A stretch of 64,000 bases of DNA, taken from contig NZ_JMIT01000001.1 in assembly GCF_000731675.1 (NCBI RefSeq), positions 64,712-128,711 on the forward strand, written 5' to 3'. The stretch's first letter is position 1. Each line of letters starts with the position of its first letter. The position numbers and the translations under genes were made by a program. This document shows, in pieces, positions 36,305 through 44,067 of the stretch. This stretch comes from Pseudomonas capeferrum. GTDB taxonomy: Bacteria > Pseudomonadota > Gammaproteobacteria > Pseudomonadales > Pseudomonadaceae. The notes under the pieces were generated by a model that was not told the origin of the DNA, did no database searches, and saw nothing but the letters and a program-made list of their open reading frames with translations.

Positions 36305-36392
36305 GGAAGCGTGGCCGAGTGGTTTAAGGCAACGGTCTTGAAAACCGTCGATGGGCAACTATCCTAGAGTTCGAATCTCTACGCTTCCGCCA
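36305..36392 (+). tRNA. tRNA-Ser(UGA)
   Basis: An 88-base class II tRNA: acceptor ggaagcg pairs with cgcttcc, the T-arm contains gttcgaatc, a long variable arm is present and CCA is encoded at the 3' end. The anticodon loop cttgaaa gives anticodon UGA at 36339-36341 (codon UCA). The integrase gene begins 119 bases beyond its 3' end, so the tRNA 3' half is the likely prophage attachment site. Confidence 0.97.
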
Positions 36393-36436
36393 TACAAGTG
36401 CTTGATTTCATTGATGTTCGCCACCGCTTAACCCGC

Positions 36437-36470
36437 AAATGGGAGCGTTTTGGGAACACTTTGGGAATGA
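36437..36470. repeat. Three 11-base direct repeats beside the attachment site
   Basis: The core (a/t)TGGGA recurs at 36440, 36451 and 36462, exactly one helical turn apart; the second and third share tttgggaa. They lie between the tRNA 3' end and the integrase terminator, where integrase arm-type or excisionase sites are expected. Confidence 0.65.
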
Positions 36471-36482
36471 CAGCAAAAGAAA

Positions 36483-36507
36483 GGGGCCCTTGCGGCCCCT
36501 TTTTTTT
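36483..36507. terminator. Bidirectional terminator downstream of the integrase gene
   Basis: Stem ggggcc/ggcccc with a cttgc loop followed by eight T on the plus strand and by tttctttt on the minus strand. It stops the early transcript after int and insulates the tRNA gene. Confidence 0.88.
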
Positions 36508-36511
36508 GCGT

Positions 36512-37681
36512 TCAGGTCAACCTGAGTGCCTGGTTTAACAACCCCACCACATCCGGCCCGTCCTCGCTGATCCACTTTGCGTAGTGCTTGAAAATCATCG
36601 CCGTCGATGTGTGCCCCATCTGGTCTGCAATCCACTCTGGCGTGGCTATGCCGCTGCTCAGCAGCTGGCTGGCGAACGTGTGTCTGCAGGTGTTCGGCCC
36701 ACGCTGACGGACGCCGGCCCTCTCCAGGTGCAAGATCCACCAGCCATGCCGCAGCACATCAGAGGAGCGGTATGGCTCACCCGTGGCAGTGTTGTGGAAG
36801 ACGAACCGCACGCGCTGCTCTCGCATAGTCCGGTTGTCGCGATCGACAACCTCGATCAATTCCGGTGGCAGGTCCTGCGTGTACCTGGCCTGCGCCTTGA
36901 GGGCGCGGAGGGCGGGAGCGAGCAGTTTGACCTTGCGGGTAGATCGTCTGGTCTTGGTCACCTTGTACTGACCGGCCACCCGCGCGCGACGAATCTCCAC
37001 GGTACCCGCCACCAGGTCGACGTCTTCCCAGGCTAGGGCAATTGCTTCGCTGACGCGCGGGCCAGTCCAGATCATGAACTCCGTCAGGTTGATTTCCTGA
37101 TGCCGCTCAGTCTGCTGTCCAAGGATCGCAGTGATTTCTTCCCGGGTGAACGGGTCTGGGTCGTCAGCGTCGGGCAGCGAGATAGTGATGCCGTCGGTTG
37201 GGTCGAACGCGAAGCGGTTTCGGGTGCGGTACAGCTGGAAGATCTGCCGCAGGTGGCTGACGATCTCGCGTACGGTCTTGTTGTGCAGCTTGGGCATCAG
37301 CACGCTTTGCACCCAGTGTTGAATGTCCAGGTGATCGATGCGATCTGCCTGCTGGTCGCCCCAGCGTGGGCGAATGTGCTTCTCGGTGCGGCTGCGGTAC
37401 ATGGCGAAGCCGCTCGCTGCCATCTGGTTGCCCTTTATCTCTAGCCACAGGTCGATGTAATGGCCGAGGGTGTTGGTCTTGACTCGAGGCGAGTCGGGGA
37501 AGTGTCGGGCATAGTTGAACGTGCCGGCCTCAATTTCATAATTGATTAATCCTACAAGACGCTCGGCGTTGGCAAGGTTTGCGGGTGAGGCGTCGCCGGG
37601 GATTGTTTCCCGGCACAGCTCGCCCTGGTAACGGAAATACACGCGGACATGGTTGCCGCGAACTTCGACTCCAGCTGCCAT
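36512..37681 (-). CDS. int: Tyrosine integrase
   Basis: A 389-residue site-specific recombinase. The N-terminal part (AAGVEVRGNHVRVYFRYQGE) is the DUF3596-type arm domain, followed by the SAM-like core-binding domain (about 70-170). Catalytic residues are visible: Arg in WTGPRVSEAIAL, His/Arg in NTCRHTFASQLL, His in MGHTS and the nucleophile Tyr in IFKHYAKW. The gene ends 119 bases from the tRNA-Ser and is the last of the early operon. Confidence 0.95.
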   Translation of the reverse strand: MAAGVEVRGNHVRVYFRYQGELCRETIPGDASPANLANAERLVGLINYEIEAGTFNYARHFPDSPRVKTNTLGHYIDLWLEIKGNQMAASGFAMYRSRTEKHIRPRWGDQQADRIDHLDIQHWVQSVLMPKLHNKTVREIVSHLRQIFQLYRTRNRFAFDPTDGITISLPDADDPDPFTREEITAILGQQTERHQEINLTEFMIWTGPRVSEAIALAWEDVDLVAGTVEIRRARVAGQYKVTKTRRSTRKVKLLAPALRALKAQARYTQDLPPELIEVVDRDNRTMREQRVRFVFHNTATGEPYRSSDVLRHGWWILHLERAGVRQRGPNTCRHTFASQLLSSGIATPEWIADQMGHTSTAMIFKHYAKWISEDGPDVVGLLNQALRLT

Positions 37682-37815
37682 TTTATTACTCGAAAACGAA
37701 GAGACGGCCCAGTTTATGGGCCGCCTTCAGGGATGGCCCGCTTCTGGACCTAGGAGATTGTTCAGTAGTTTCTGGGCCAGCTATCCATCAGATCGGTTAT
37801 CTGGACACGAAACTG

Positions 37816-38013
37816 CTAACAATGCCGGCGTGCCTTCTGGGTGCGCTTGGCTTCAACGTTGGCCATGTAGGTTTCCCACTCCACCGACTTGCGCTCTTGG
37901 CGGATCTTGCTGCAGCGCTGATGCGTCCTGGTCGAGCGTGCTTTGTTGCAGATGTCACAATGGTTAGGAAGGTCCAGAGAGTGACTGGCCAAGCGTGGGC
38001 GAGAGAGGGTCAT
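37816..38013 (-). CDS. Small phage protein with putative zinc-binding cysteines
   Basis: A 65-residue basic protein with NHCDICNKARST and a later CSKIRQE and terminal RRHC; spacing of C-x2-C and further Cys/His suggests a metal site. Its ATG overlaps the stop of the upstream gene (ATGA), which supports translation. No family recognised. Confidence 0.55.
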   Translation of the reverse strand: MTLSRPRLASHSLDLPNHCDICNKARSTRTHQRCSKIRQERKSVEWETYMANVEAKRTQKARRHC

Positions 38014-38462
38014 TCAGCGTCTCCTTGCCCAGAGTTGCAACGCGGTTCGAAAGCCAGCAGCAAACCAGTCATGTAATCGATGGCTTGCATGGCGTTATCG
38101 TCGTTCTCGCCGAACACCTCCCGAGCTGTAGCCTCGGCGCGGGAAACGGCCTTTTTCCAGTCCTCGGGCGGTTCCTCTGCAATTACGTCGGCATCCCAGC
38201 CGGTCGCCCGGCGTCGGCGCATGAGATTGAGCGCATTGGCGGCTCCCTGTGCCAGACCGTGATAGCTGCCGTCTGCCAGATCATCCACGAACTCTTCCAA
38301 TGCATCCATGGCCGCTAGGCCGTGGCCCAAGCTCCAGGCAACTACCTCGCCGCCGTCTACTTCGCGCGGGACTGTCTGGCCAGAGGCTCCACGGATTACA
38401 AGGGTGTCGTAACGTACTGTGTTAGGCTTTTGCGCGCCGACTTCGGGGGTTTCTACTTGCAT
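38010..38462 (-). CDS. Hypothetical phage early protein
   Basis: A 150-residue acidic protein, not recognised. It begins MQVETPEVGAQKPNTVRYDTLV and has a helical centre (LEEFVDDLADGSYHGLAQGAANALNLMRRR). A strong AAGGAG ribosome site precedes the ATG at 38462 and the same leader (caaggagaaacgac) recurs before the gene at 39086, suggesting duplicated initiation regions. Confidence 0.7.
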   Translation of the reverse strand: MQVETPEVGAQKPNTVRYDTLVIRGASGQTVPREVDGGEVVAWSLGHGLAAMDALEEFVDDLADGSYHGLAQGAANALNLMRRRRATGWDADVIAEEPPEDWKKAVSRAEATAREVFGENDDNAMQAIDYMTGLLLAFEPRCNSGQGDAE

Positions 38463-38571
38463 GTCGTTTCTCCTTGGGGTTGGTCGGCGCCGGGGGGTTG
38501 CAGCTCCTCGGCGCCTCCTGATTACTTGAGGTCTGCCGACCAGTTGCAGCTGGCCTGCATGTCTGTCGTGA

Positions 38572-38742
38572 TTATCTGGGTAACCTCTTCACGGCCATGG
38601 CGAATGGCAGTGAGGCTCCAGGACGGGTCACCGGGTACCGCGAGTGCGGCAGCCGGCACTCGGCCACGGTGTACCCGCTGTCGCTTACCCAGCAACGCGG
38701 GATGACCTTGCCGTCCTGGTTGCGCTTCGCCTGCCACTTCAT
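38572..38742 (-). CDS. Small hypothetical phage protein
   Basis: A 56-residue basic protein starting MKWQAKRNQDGKVIPRCW. I place the start at the ATG at 38742, overlapping the upstream stop (ATGA). It has the look of a short phage early protein (SGYTVAECRLP), with no domain I can name. An alternative open frame at 38522-38737 in the same place is rejected. Confidence 0.55.
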   Translation of the reverse strand: MKWQAKRNQDGKVIPRCWVSDSGYTVAECRLPHSRYPVTRPGASLPFAMAVKRLPR

Positions 38743-39086
38743 CCCCAGTACTCGCGCAATTGGTTGAAGATCATTTGGCCCTTCGGCAGGTATTCGTGGA
38801 TCTCTTTCTCGGGGGTGTTGTCCAGTCGGAGGACGGCGAGGCAATCTTCGAACAAGCCGACATCGATGCTGCGTAGGTCGGTGAGGATGAAGGGGGAGGT
38901 CGTGGCGTCGTACAGGCCGAGCAGGAAACGGCCGATCACCCGGCTTTGGCCTGTATCCCGCACAGCTACTGGAACCAAGCGGGCGAGTGCATGGGTACCA
39001 GCCTCGCGGATGGCTGGACGCTCTTCCTGGTACTGCACCAGGGCATCGAAAAGGACATTGCGGTCGAGGGTTTGGGCTTTTTGCAT
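38739..39086 (-). CDS. Hypothetical phage early protein
   Basis: A 115-residue mostly helical acidic protein starting MQKAQTLDRNVLFDALV, with RVIGRFLLGLYDA and DVGLFEDCLAVLRLDN. The ATG at 39086 has a strong AAGGAG site. Coupled to the 56-residue gene downstream. Function unknown. Confidence 0.68.
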   Translation of the reverse strand: MQKAQTLDRNVLFDALVQYQEERPAIREAGTHALARLVPVAVRDTGQSRVIGRFLLGLYDATTSPFILTDLRSIDVGLFEDCLAVLRLDNTPEKEIHEYLPKGQMIFNQLREYWG

Positions 39087-39133
39087 GTCGTTTCTCCTTG
39101 GGGTTGTGCCTGGCGTTGCAGCGCCAGACATGT

Positions 39134-41872
39134 TCAGCCGGCCTTGAAGGTCCAGCACTTGACGGTGGTTGGTCGTGTGTTCGCGCTGGTGGTGCGGCTG
39201 TTGAACGCCGCACGCACAGCGCTATCGACTGCGCGGTTGGCGTCGACAAACGGGCGCGATTTGCTGTTGCGCAGTAAATTGCGCAGGGTGGTTGCGTCGG
39301 CGAGCTTCTGTTTGTGCTCGGCGGCCCGTTCGCAGAACTCGTTGAGGTGAACTGCGATCAGTTCCGCGTTCTTGCTGTGGTCTACCACTGGCTCGTCGCT
39401 GAGCGACTCCAGGTAGTCGAACACTTCCCAGAATTCGGCCACTTCCTTCGGGTCAGAGTTAACGGCCAGCTGGCGGCCAACAGCCATGGCGCGCAGCTCG
39501 CGAAGGGTGCCTTCGTGCTGGCTGTCAGTCATCGGCACGACCGATCGCAGCGCGTCTACCAGGGCCATCATCTGGGCGTGGTTCTTGATGATCCGCTCGA
39601 TGCGGATCTCGCGCTTTTCGCGCAGTGCCTGCTCATGCACCTTTACCTGGGCACGGAAAGTTTCCATGACCTTCTGCTCAGCCTTGGCTGCCATCAGCAG
39701 GAAGTGGCTCACTTCGCTGGCTTGCAGGTGGTTCAGGTTGTCAGCGGCCGCACGGCTGTCGCTGGTGACCTCCGGGCGCACGAAGTGCAGCTTGACGATA
39801 CGAGTGAGGATGGCCTCAGACGCAACGACTGAGGCGTTCTGGCTAAATACCAGCGTTGCGCGGAAGGGCGGGGCGTTGGTGTCGTTGCCACCGTTCTTCA
39901 CACCGGTCAGGCCCAGGCCGCGGCCGTTGAACAACGGCTTGAACTGGTCAAAGTCAAAGGACTTGGCTGCGCCTGTCTCGGCGTCACTGCGGTCGGCCTC
40001 GAGCATTACCACGGGCATGCCCGAGGTTTGGCTCAGCCAGCGACGCAGGCCCGCCTTGGTCATCTTGATAGGGTCGTCGCCTTCCTCATCTTGGCGCCCC
40101 ATGAGCTTCCACAGGAACATCAGCAGGGTGGACTTACCGGCGCCGGCCTCGCCGGTCACCTCCAGAAACGGGAACGACTGGAACTCGGCGCGGATCTGCT
40201 CGGCGAACAACGACCCAAACCAGAAAGCGAGGGCGATCACGCCCTGGGTGTTGAAGCAGGTCCACAGCCACTTGAACCACTCGGGGCGGTAGGCTGAGAT
40301 GTCCCGGTTGATTTCGAGCTTGATCGACTTCTGCAGCGACTTGAGGCGTAGGCCTTTGAATTCGAAGTAGTCCTCGGCATTTGCCTGCTCGAGCACACCA
40401 CCGCGCACGGCCAGGTCGCCGAACACATAGCAGCCGTACTCTTTGCTGTAGCCGACATAGTCGATGGTCTTGACGGTTTTCAGGGCAAACAGCTGCTGCT
40501 GCATGATCCGATCGAGCTGGGAGGCGCTGCCGGTGAAGTAGGCGCCGGCTGCCATCCCGACCAGGCGCTTCTTGAATTCGCTGGGAGTGGTGACCTGCCC
40601 ACCGGTGAAGGTGTTCAGCACGCTCGGCTCGTCGTGCGGGAAATCGACGCGGAAGTAGTACCAGGACTCGTCCGTCACCTCGTTGCGCTGGAAGTACAAC
40701 GCTTGCGGGTAGCAGTTGGCGATCTCGATCACCGCGCCGCACTGGCGAAGCGCCTTGTCGCGGCGCTGGCGATCAGTCAGGACCAAGTCTTCCTGCCGCT
40801 CGGACTCGTCCAGCTGCTGGAGCGCCTTGTTGAACTTCTCCACATCCATCTTGAACCAGTAGAGGCGGTTCTCGTAGGAGAAGTGAAATTCCTGGCGCTC
40901 GCGCCAGTCGTACATCAGCACGCCTTTCTCGGCCGCGCTGTCTGCCAGCAACAAGCTGCCGTGATAACGCGCCTCGCGCAGGTCTCGATCAATCCGCTCC
41001 TGGCGCTTGTCAGCGTCGATGAAGTTCCAGCGCTGGTGCAGGTCGTTCCAGTCCACCTTTCGGCCATTCTGTGGGATCTGGGCTGCTTCGCAGGTGAATC
41101 CCAGCTCGCGGGCCAGTGCTGCATGCTTGCGTGTGAAGCGATGGGCGGCTGGTTCATTGTCCAAGGCCCATACCAGGCGCGGGAGTTTCTTGCCATGGCC
41201 GCGACGCAGCTCGGCCAGCGCCTTGAGCGATTCGAACGGGAATGCGCCCGAACTCATGGCCGATACGGCGTCTATGTCGTGATGCAGCAGGCCGATGGCA
41301 TCGAAAATACCCTCGACGATCCACAACTCGTCCACTTCCAGCAGATCAACCGTTGGCGGGTACCACCAGTAGCCTTTGGGTGATTGGCCGGGCGCAAAAC
41401 GTGCTTTTTTCTTGCCAAACCGGTGCGGCTGGTCGATCAGGCGCTCCCAATAGCCGCCGTGCTCCAGGTTGAAACGAACTGTGGCGCTGCCAATCCCGAG
41501 ATTGCGATCCCAGTAGTTTTCCTGGGTGTACCAGCCTTTGACGAGGTCCAGGTCAAAGCCGCGGGCGTTCTGCAAATAGGCGTTTGCCGATGCTCGAGGA
41601 GATTCCTGGGTGGCCGGGTAGCGCTTGCTGTAATCATCGAACAGATCGTCGAACAACTCTTTGATGTGCCATTGCTCACCACATTTGCTCTCTCGACCGC
41701 ACTTGATGAACCAGGGCTCGTCCTGGCGCGAGTACAGCTCTTTTTTGCCGCAGTTGGGGCAGGTCCCCTTGCGCAGGTACTGAGTACCGGCCATAGGCTT
41801 GAGGCCGTACTGATCCTGCAGACGCCGAAGTACTTCGGCGCGCAGGCCGTGTTCCATGGGCTTGCGGTTCAC
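39134..41872 (-). CDS. Phage DNA primase-helicase (zinc ribbon, TOPRIM, P-loop NTPase)
   Basis: A 912-residue replication protein. The N-terminus holds a zinc finger (CPNCGKKELYSRQ then KCGRESKCGEQW, about residues 38-67). A TOPRIM-type core follows (ELWIVEGIFDAIGLL at about 190, LVWALDNEPA at about 235). The C-terminal half has Walker A TGEAGAGKSTLLMFL (about 570) and VVMLEADRSD, a helicase-type NTPase. It replaces the gpA rolling-circle initiator of P2 and probably drives theta-type replication. The start is GTG at 41872, sharing one base with the upstream stop; ATG at 41857 is possible. Confidence 0.85.
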   Translation of the reverse strand: MNRKPMEHGLRAEVLRRLQDQYGLKPMAGTQYLRKGTCPNCGKKELYSRQDEPWFIKCGRESKCGEQWHIKELFDDLFDDYSKRYPATQESPRASANAYLQNARGFDLDLVKGWYTQENYWDRNLGIGSATVRFNLEHGGYWERLIDQPHRFGKKKARFAPGQSPKGYWWYPPTVDLLEVDELWIVEGIFDAIGLLHHDIDAVSAMSSGAFPFESLKALAELRRGHGKKLPRLVWALDNEPAAHRFTRKHAALARELGFTCEAAQIPQNGRKVDWNDLHQRWNFIDADKRQERIDRDLREARYHGSLLLADSAAEKGVLMYDWRERQEFHFSYENRLYWFKMDVEKFNKALQQLDESERQEDLVLTDRQRRDKALRQCGAVIEIANCYPQALYFQRNEVTDESWYYFRVDFPHDEPSVLNTFTGGQVTTPSEFKKRLVGMAAGAYFTGSASQLDRIMQQQLFALKTVKTIDYVGYSKEYGCYVFGDLAVRGGVLEQANAEDYFEFKGLRLKSLQKSIKLEINRDISAYRPEWFKWLWTCFNTQGVIALAFWFGSLFAEQIRAEFQSFPFLEVTGEAGAGKSTLLMFLWKLMGRQDEEGDDPIKMTKAGLRRWLSQTSGMPVVMLEADRSDAETGAAKSFDFDQFKPLFNGRGLGLTGVKNGGNDTNAPPFRATLVFSQNASVVASEAILTRIVKLHFVRPEVTSDSRAAADNLNHLQASEVSHFLLMAAKAEQKVMETFRAQVKVHEQALREKREIRIERIIKNHAQMMALVDALRSVVPMTDSQHEGTLRELRAMAVGRQLAVNSDPKEVAEFWEVFDYLESLSDEPVVDHSKNAELIAVHLNEFCERAAEHKQKLADATTLRNLLRNSKSRPFVDANRAVDSAVRAAFNSRTTSANTRPTTVKCWTFKAG

Positions 41873-42111
41873 TACGCGCGCTCCCCGTTGCCGGCCAGCT
41901 GCTTGCGAAGCTCACGGCAGGTCCGGCCAATGCCGACCAGGTAAGGGATGTCGTTCAGCACCTTGGAGCCGCGCTTACCGGCCGGAACGTTGCGGTAGCG
42001 GTCCGAGTGCCAGACTTCGGCCATGGTGGTGTCAAACTGAGAGTTGAGCCATTGCAGGTAGCGTTGCGCCTGCTGCTCATCTAGCTCCAGTTGGATGGTG
42101 ATTTTGCTCAT
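41872..42111 (-). CDS. Small hypothetical phage protein
   Basis: A 79-residue protein starting MSKITIQLELDEQQAQRYL, with a charged helical centre and the ending RELRKQLAGNGERA. The ATG at 42111 is chosen because the upstream open frame crosses another gene. Directly precedes the primase gene (one-base overlap). Function unknown. Confidence 0.65.
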   Translation of the reverse strand: MSKITIQLELDEQQAQRYLQWLNSQFDTTMAEVWHSDRYRNVPAGKRGSKVLNDIPYLVGIGRTCRELRKQLAGNGERA

Positions 42112-42182
42112 GTCGGCCACCAGTTGAATGCAGTTTCCCCTTACCCACGCAGAACGCGGCATCGGGAAGGGGGTTGTTCGGG

Positions 42183-42557
42183 TTACTTCGAGGTGTTGCA
42201 GGTCTGCTGCATACGTCTGGGCAGGTAGCGCGCCGGCACCAGGTGCCGCTGCTGGGTCGTTGTGTCCAGCAGGATCAGCTGTGCCCTGAAAATCCCGCTG
42301 GTCGGGCATACGCCCAGGAGCTTCAAGCGCCCAGTGGTCTTGCTCTCGAACTCAGCGACGGCCAGCTCAGCGATGCGTTGTACCAGGTGTGCAGGCACTT
42401 CCAGCGACTGCGCCAGGAAGCGGCTGCAGTTCTCCAGCACCTGGTGGTCGCCGGCAAGGTGTAGGCCCTCCCGGCGGAACAGGAAGGCCACGGCGGCCTG
42501 CTGCATGGCAGCGCGGTAATCGGTTTCAGGGTTGGTGGTCAGGGCGATGGCGTTCAT
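42183..42557 (-). CDS. Hypothetical phage early protein
   Basis: A 124-residue protein, helical N-terminal two-thirds (AAMQQAAVAFLFRREGL, AHLVQRIAELAVAEFE) then a beta-rich end. The ATG overlaps the stop of the ogr gene (ATGA). No family recognised. Confidence 0.65.
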   Translation of the reverse strand: MNAIALTTNPETDYRAAMQQAAVAFLFRREGLHLAGDHQVLENCSRFLAQSLEVPAHLVQRIAELAVAEFESKTTGRLKLLGVCPTSGIFRAQLILLDTTTQQRHLVPARYLPRRMQQTCNTSK

Positions 42558-42853
42558 GCGGTGGCTTCCTCCATGTCCAACTGGTCCAGCAGGTCGGGTT
42601 GATCGTCAGCAGCAGCGGTTTGCATTGCTTGGCGGCGCATGGCCACCGGGGCGACAGGAAGGCGAACCGTGGGGTTTGGCATGCCGCTCGGGCTCATTTC
42701 GTGGGTCATTTCGAACTGCGCCCGTACGGACCAGCCGCAACCCTCATTTGCGCATTGCAGGTAAGCGATCCGCAGGAAGATGTGTTTGCCTTCGCTAGTG
42801 CGGATGCGCATGCGGCTGGAGCAGTGGGGGCAAACGAGCTTATAGGTGCTCAA
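42554..42853 (-). CDS. ogr: Ogr/Delta-type zinc-finger late transcription activator
   Basis: A 99-residue activator of P2-type late promoters. The zinc site is CPHCSSRMRIR followed by CANEGCGW (four cysteines), and the FEMTHEMSPSGM segment matches the family. It begins with TTG (42853, overlapping the upstream stop as TTGA); the next ATG would remove the first cysteine pair. In P2 the gene sits after D; here it is in the early operon, so late-gene activation follows directly from early transcription. Its likely targets are the dyads at 52801, 57396 and 63627. Confidence 0.9.
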   Translation of the reverse strand: MSTYKLVCPHCSSRMRIRTSEGKHIFLRIAYLQCANEGCGWSVRAQFEMTHEMSPSGMPNPTVRLPVAPVAMRRQAMQTAAADDQPDLLDQLDMEEATA

Positions 42854-43323
42854 TTCGAATCCCCTTTCGTATGCAGCTGGATGGTCGCTGTCACCTCGGC
42901 CGTGCGAGCGGAGAGGTACTGGTGGTGCGCATCCATGATGAATTTGGCTTCGTCTTCCTCGATGACGCCGTCTTCCAGGGACTTGGCTATGATCTGGTCG
43001 ACTACCCCACGCTTGGCAGCAGCCCGCACTGAGCGCTGGTAGAGCTCGACGTTGTCCAGGTCTTCGGGCTGGATAAGCGGCACGAACATGCCCCCGTACA
43101 TCTTGGCGATGAACTCGGGCAGGTGCGTGGTACCGGCGTCGGTTTCCAGAAGGTGGATCTGGTCGTAAGTCAGTGGGCGGCTACCGGCGTTCTCATAGAC
43201 GCGGTTGTCGAACTGCTTGAGTTCGTAACCGAGACGGGGGGCCGCGCATTCACGACCGCCGGGGTAGGCGCATACCACTGCGCTCACTACCTGGCGAAGG
43301 GTTTCTAGAACTGGTCGCTTCAT
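42850..43323 (-). CDS. CII/YmfL-type phage regulatory protein
   Basis: A 157-residue protein of the phage CII/YmfL group: N-terminal segment MKRPVLETLRQVVSAVVCAYPGGRECAAPRLGYELKQ-type HTH start with LTYDQIHLLE recognition-region, then a helical tail. Such proteins bind DNA next to the immunity region and influence the lysis-lysogeny decision. Excellent AAGGAGG site before the ATG at 43323. Second gene of the early operon. Confidence 0.72.
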   Translation of the reverse strand: MKRPVLETLRQVVSAVVCAYPGGRECAAPRLGYELKQFDNRVYENAGSRPLTYDQIHLLETDAGTTHLPEFIAKMYGGMFVPLIQPEDLDNVELYQRSVRAAAKRGVVDQIIAKSLEDGVIEEDEAKFIMDAHHQYLSARTAEVTATIQLHTKGDSN

Positions 43324-43352
43324 GTTCTGGTTTCCTCCTTGAGCCAGGGGGC

Positions 43353-43562
43353 TTAATTTTCAGGACCGGGTTTTATGCCGAGCAGTACTGCTGCACGGTG
43401 CGCTTCACCCCGGAGGCACTTTTTCTGGCCGTTCAGGACCGCGTACACGGTGGAGGGGTTGAGGTCATGCTTCTCAGCCCACTCTTTCGCTGAAATTCCT
43501 TGTTGCGCGAGGCGAGCGCGCGCTTCCCGGCATGCTTGCTCGGTGGGGTAGGTGTTCGGCAT
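43353..43562 (-). CDS. Cro/Cox-like DNA-binding protein
   Basis: A 69-residue protein with a helix-turn-helix (ISAKEWAEKHDLNPSTVYAVLNGQ), first gene of the early operon and divergent from the CI-type repressor. By position it is the early repressor/excisionase (Cro or Cox). The ATG at 43562 is used; the extension upstream runs through the operator. Confidence 0.8.
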   Translation of the reverse strand: MPNTYPTEQACREARARLAQQGISAKEWAEKHDLNPSTVYAVLNGQKKCLRGEAHRAAVLLGIKPGPEN

Positions 43563-43634
43563 AGTCTCGTTTCGTGTGATTTCGTGTGATGGCGTGATGA
43601 TTATTTCCCTCAAACGAGGGAAAGTCAATCGTCT
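43563..43634. promoter_or_regulatory. Immunity operator/promoter region between cro-like and CI-type genes
   Basis: The 72-base divergent gap holds two tandem copies of ttcgtgtgat (43571-43580, 43581-43590), a related ggcgtgatgat and a perfect hairpin-type palindrome tttccctc-aaac-gagggaaa (43604-43623). These are the candidate operators for the two regulators and the switch of the phage. Confidence 0.7.
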
Positions 43635-43961
43635 ATGGAGACGTTTGTGGGAATTGGCGAACGCCTTAAAGAAGAACGGGAGCGCTTGGGTCTAAATCAG
43701 ACCGAGTTTGCTGCTCTGGCGGGTGCATCAAAAAATACTCAATACAACTACGAGAAAGGCGAGCGGAGCCCGGATGCAAACTATTTGGCAGCGGCTGCGC
43801 ACCAGGGAGTCGACATCCTTTACGTAATCACTGGGCAGCGACTCCCTTCCCCAGAGACGTCACTCGCAGCTGGTGAGGCGGAAATCCTGCGGCAAATCCG
43901 TTCGCTCGATACGGAAGATCGAGCTGCTGTTGAGCGGCTGCTCGCCGCATTCAATCGATAG
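43635..43961 (+). CDS. CI-type phage repressor (XRE family, short form)
   Basis: A 108-residue HTH protein (IGERLKEERERLGLNQTEFAALAGASKNTQYNYEKGERSP-type XRE domain, about residues 7-62) with a helical C-terminal tail RSLDTEDRAAVERLLAAF. It lacks a LexA/CI peptidase domain, so RecA-dependent self-cleavage is not expected. Two starts compete: ATG at 43635, and GTG at 43647 preceded by GGAG at ideal spacing. First gene of the plus-strand lysogenic unit. Confidence 0.85.
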   Translation: METFVGIGERLKEERERLGLNQTEFAALAGASKNTQYNYEKGERSPDANYLAAAAHQGVDILYVITGQRLPSPETSLAAGEAEILRQIRSLDTEDRAAVERLLAAFNR

Positions 43962-44067
43962 GTCGGCTCCTGGCACGCCGGAGCGTGCCGAAATCTCCCG
44001 TCACCGGGTGCTTTGGTAGGTATCGAGGTTGGTACCGGGCGCCCGCACGTGTGAAATGGAGTGAAAC

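Noticed and set aside
38522..38737. 71-codon minus-strand frame beside the 56-aa gene
   Set aside because: Out of frame with the coupled ATG at 38742; amino-acid make-up (Arg/Gly/Pro/His) looks like a shifted reading.
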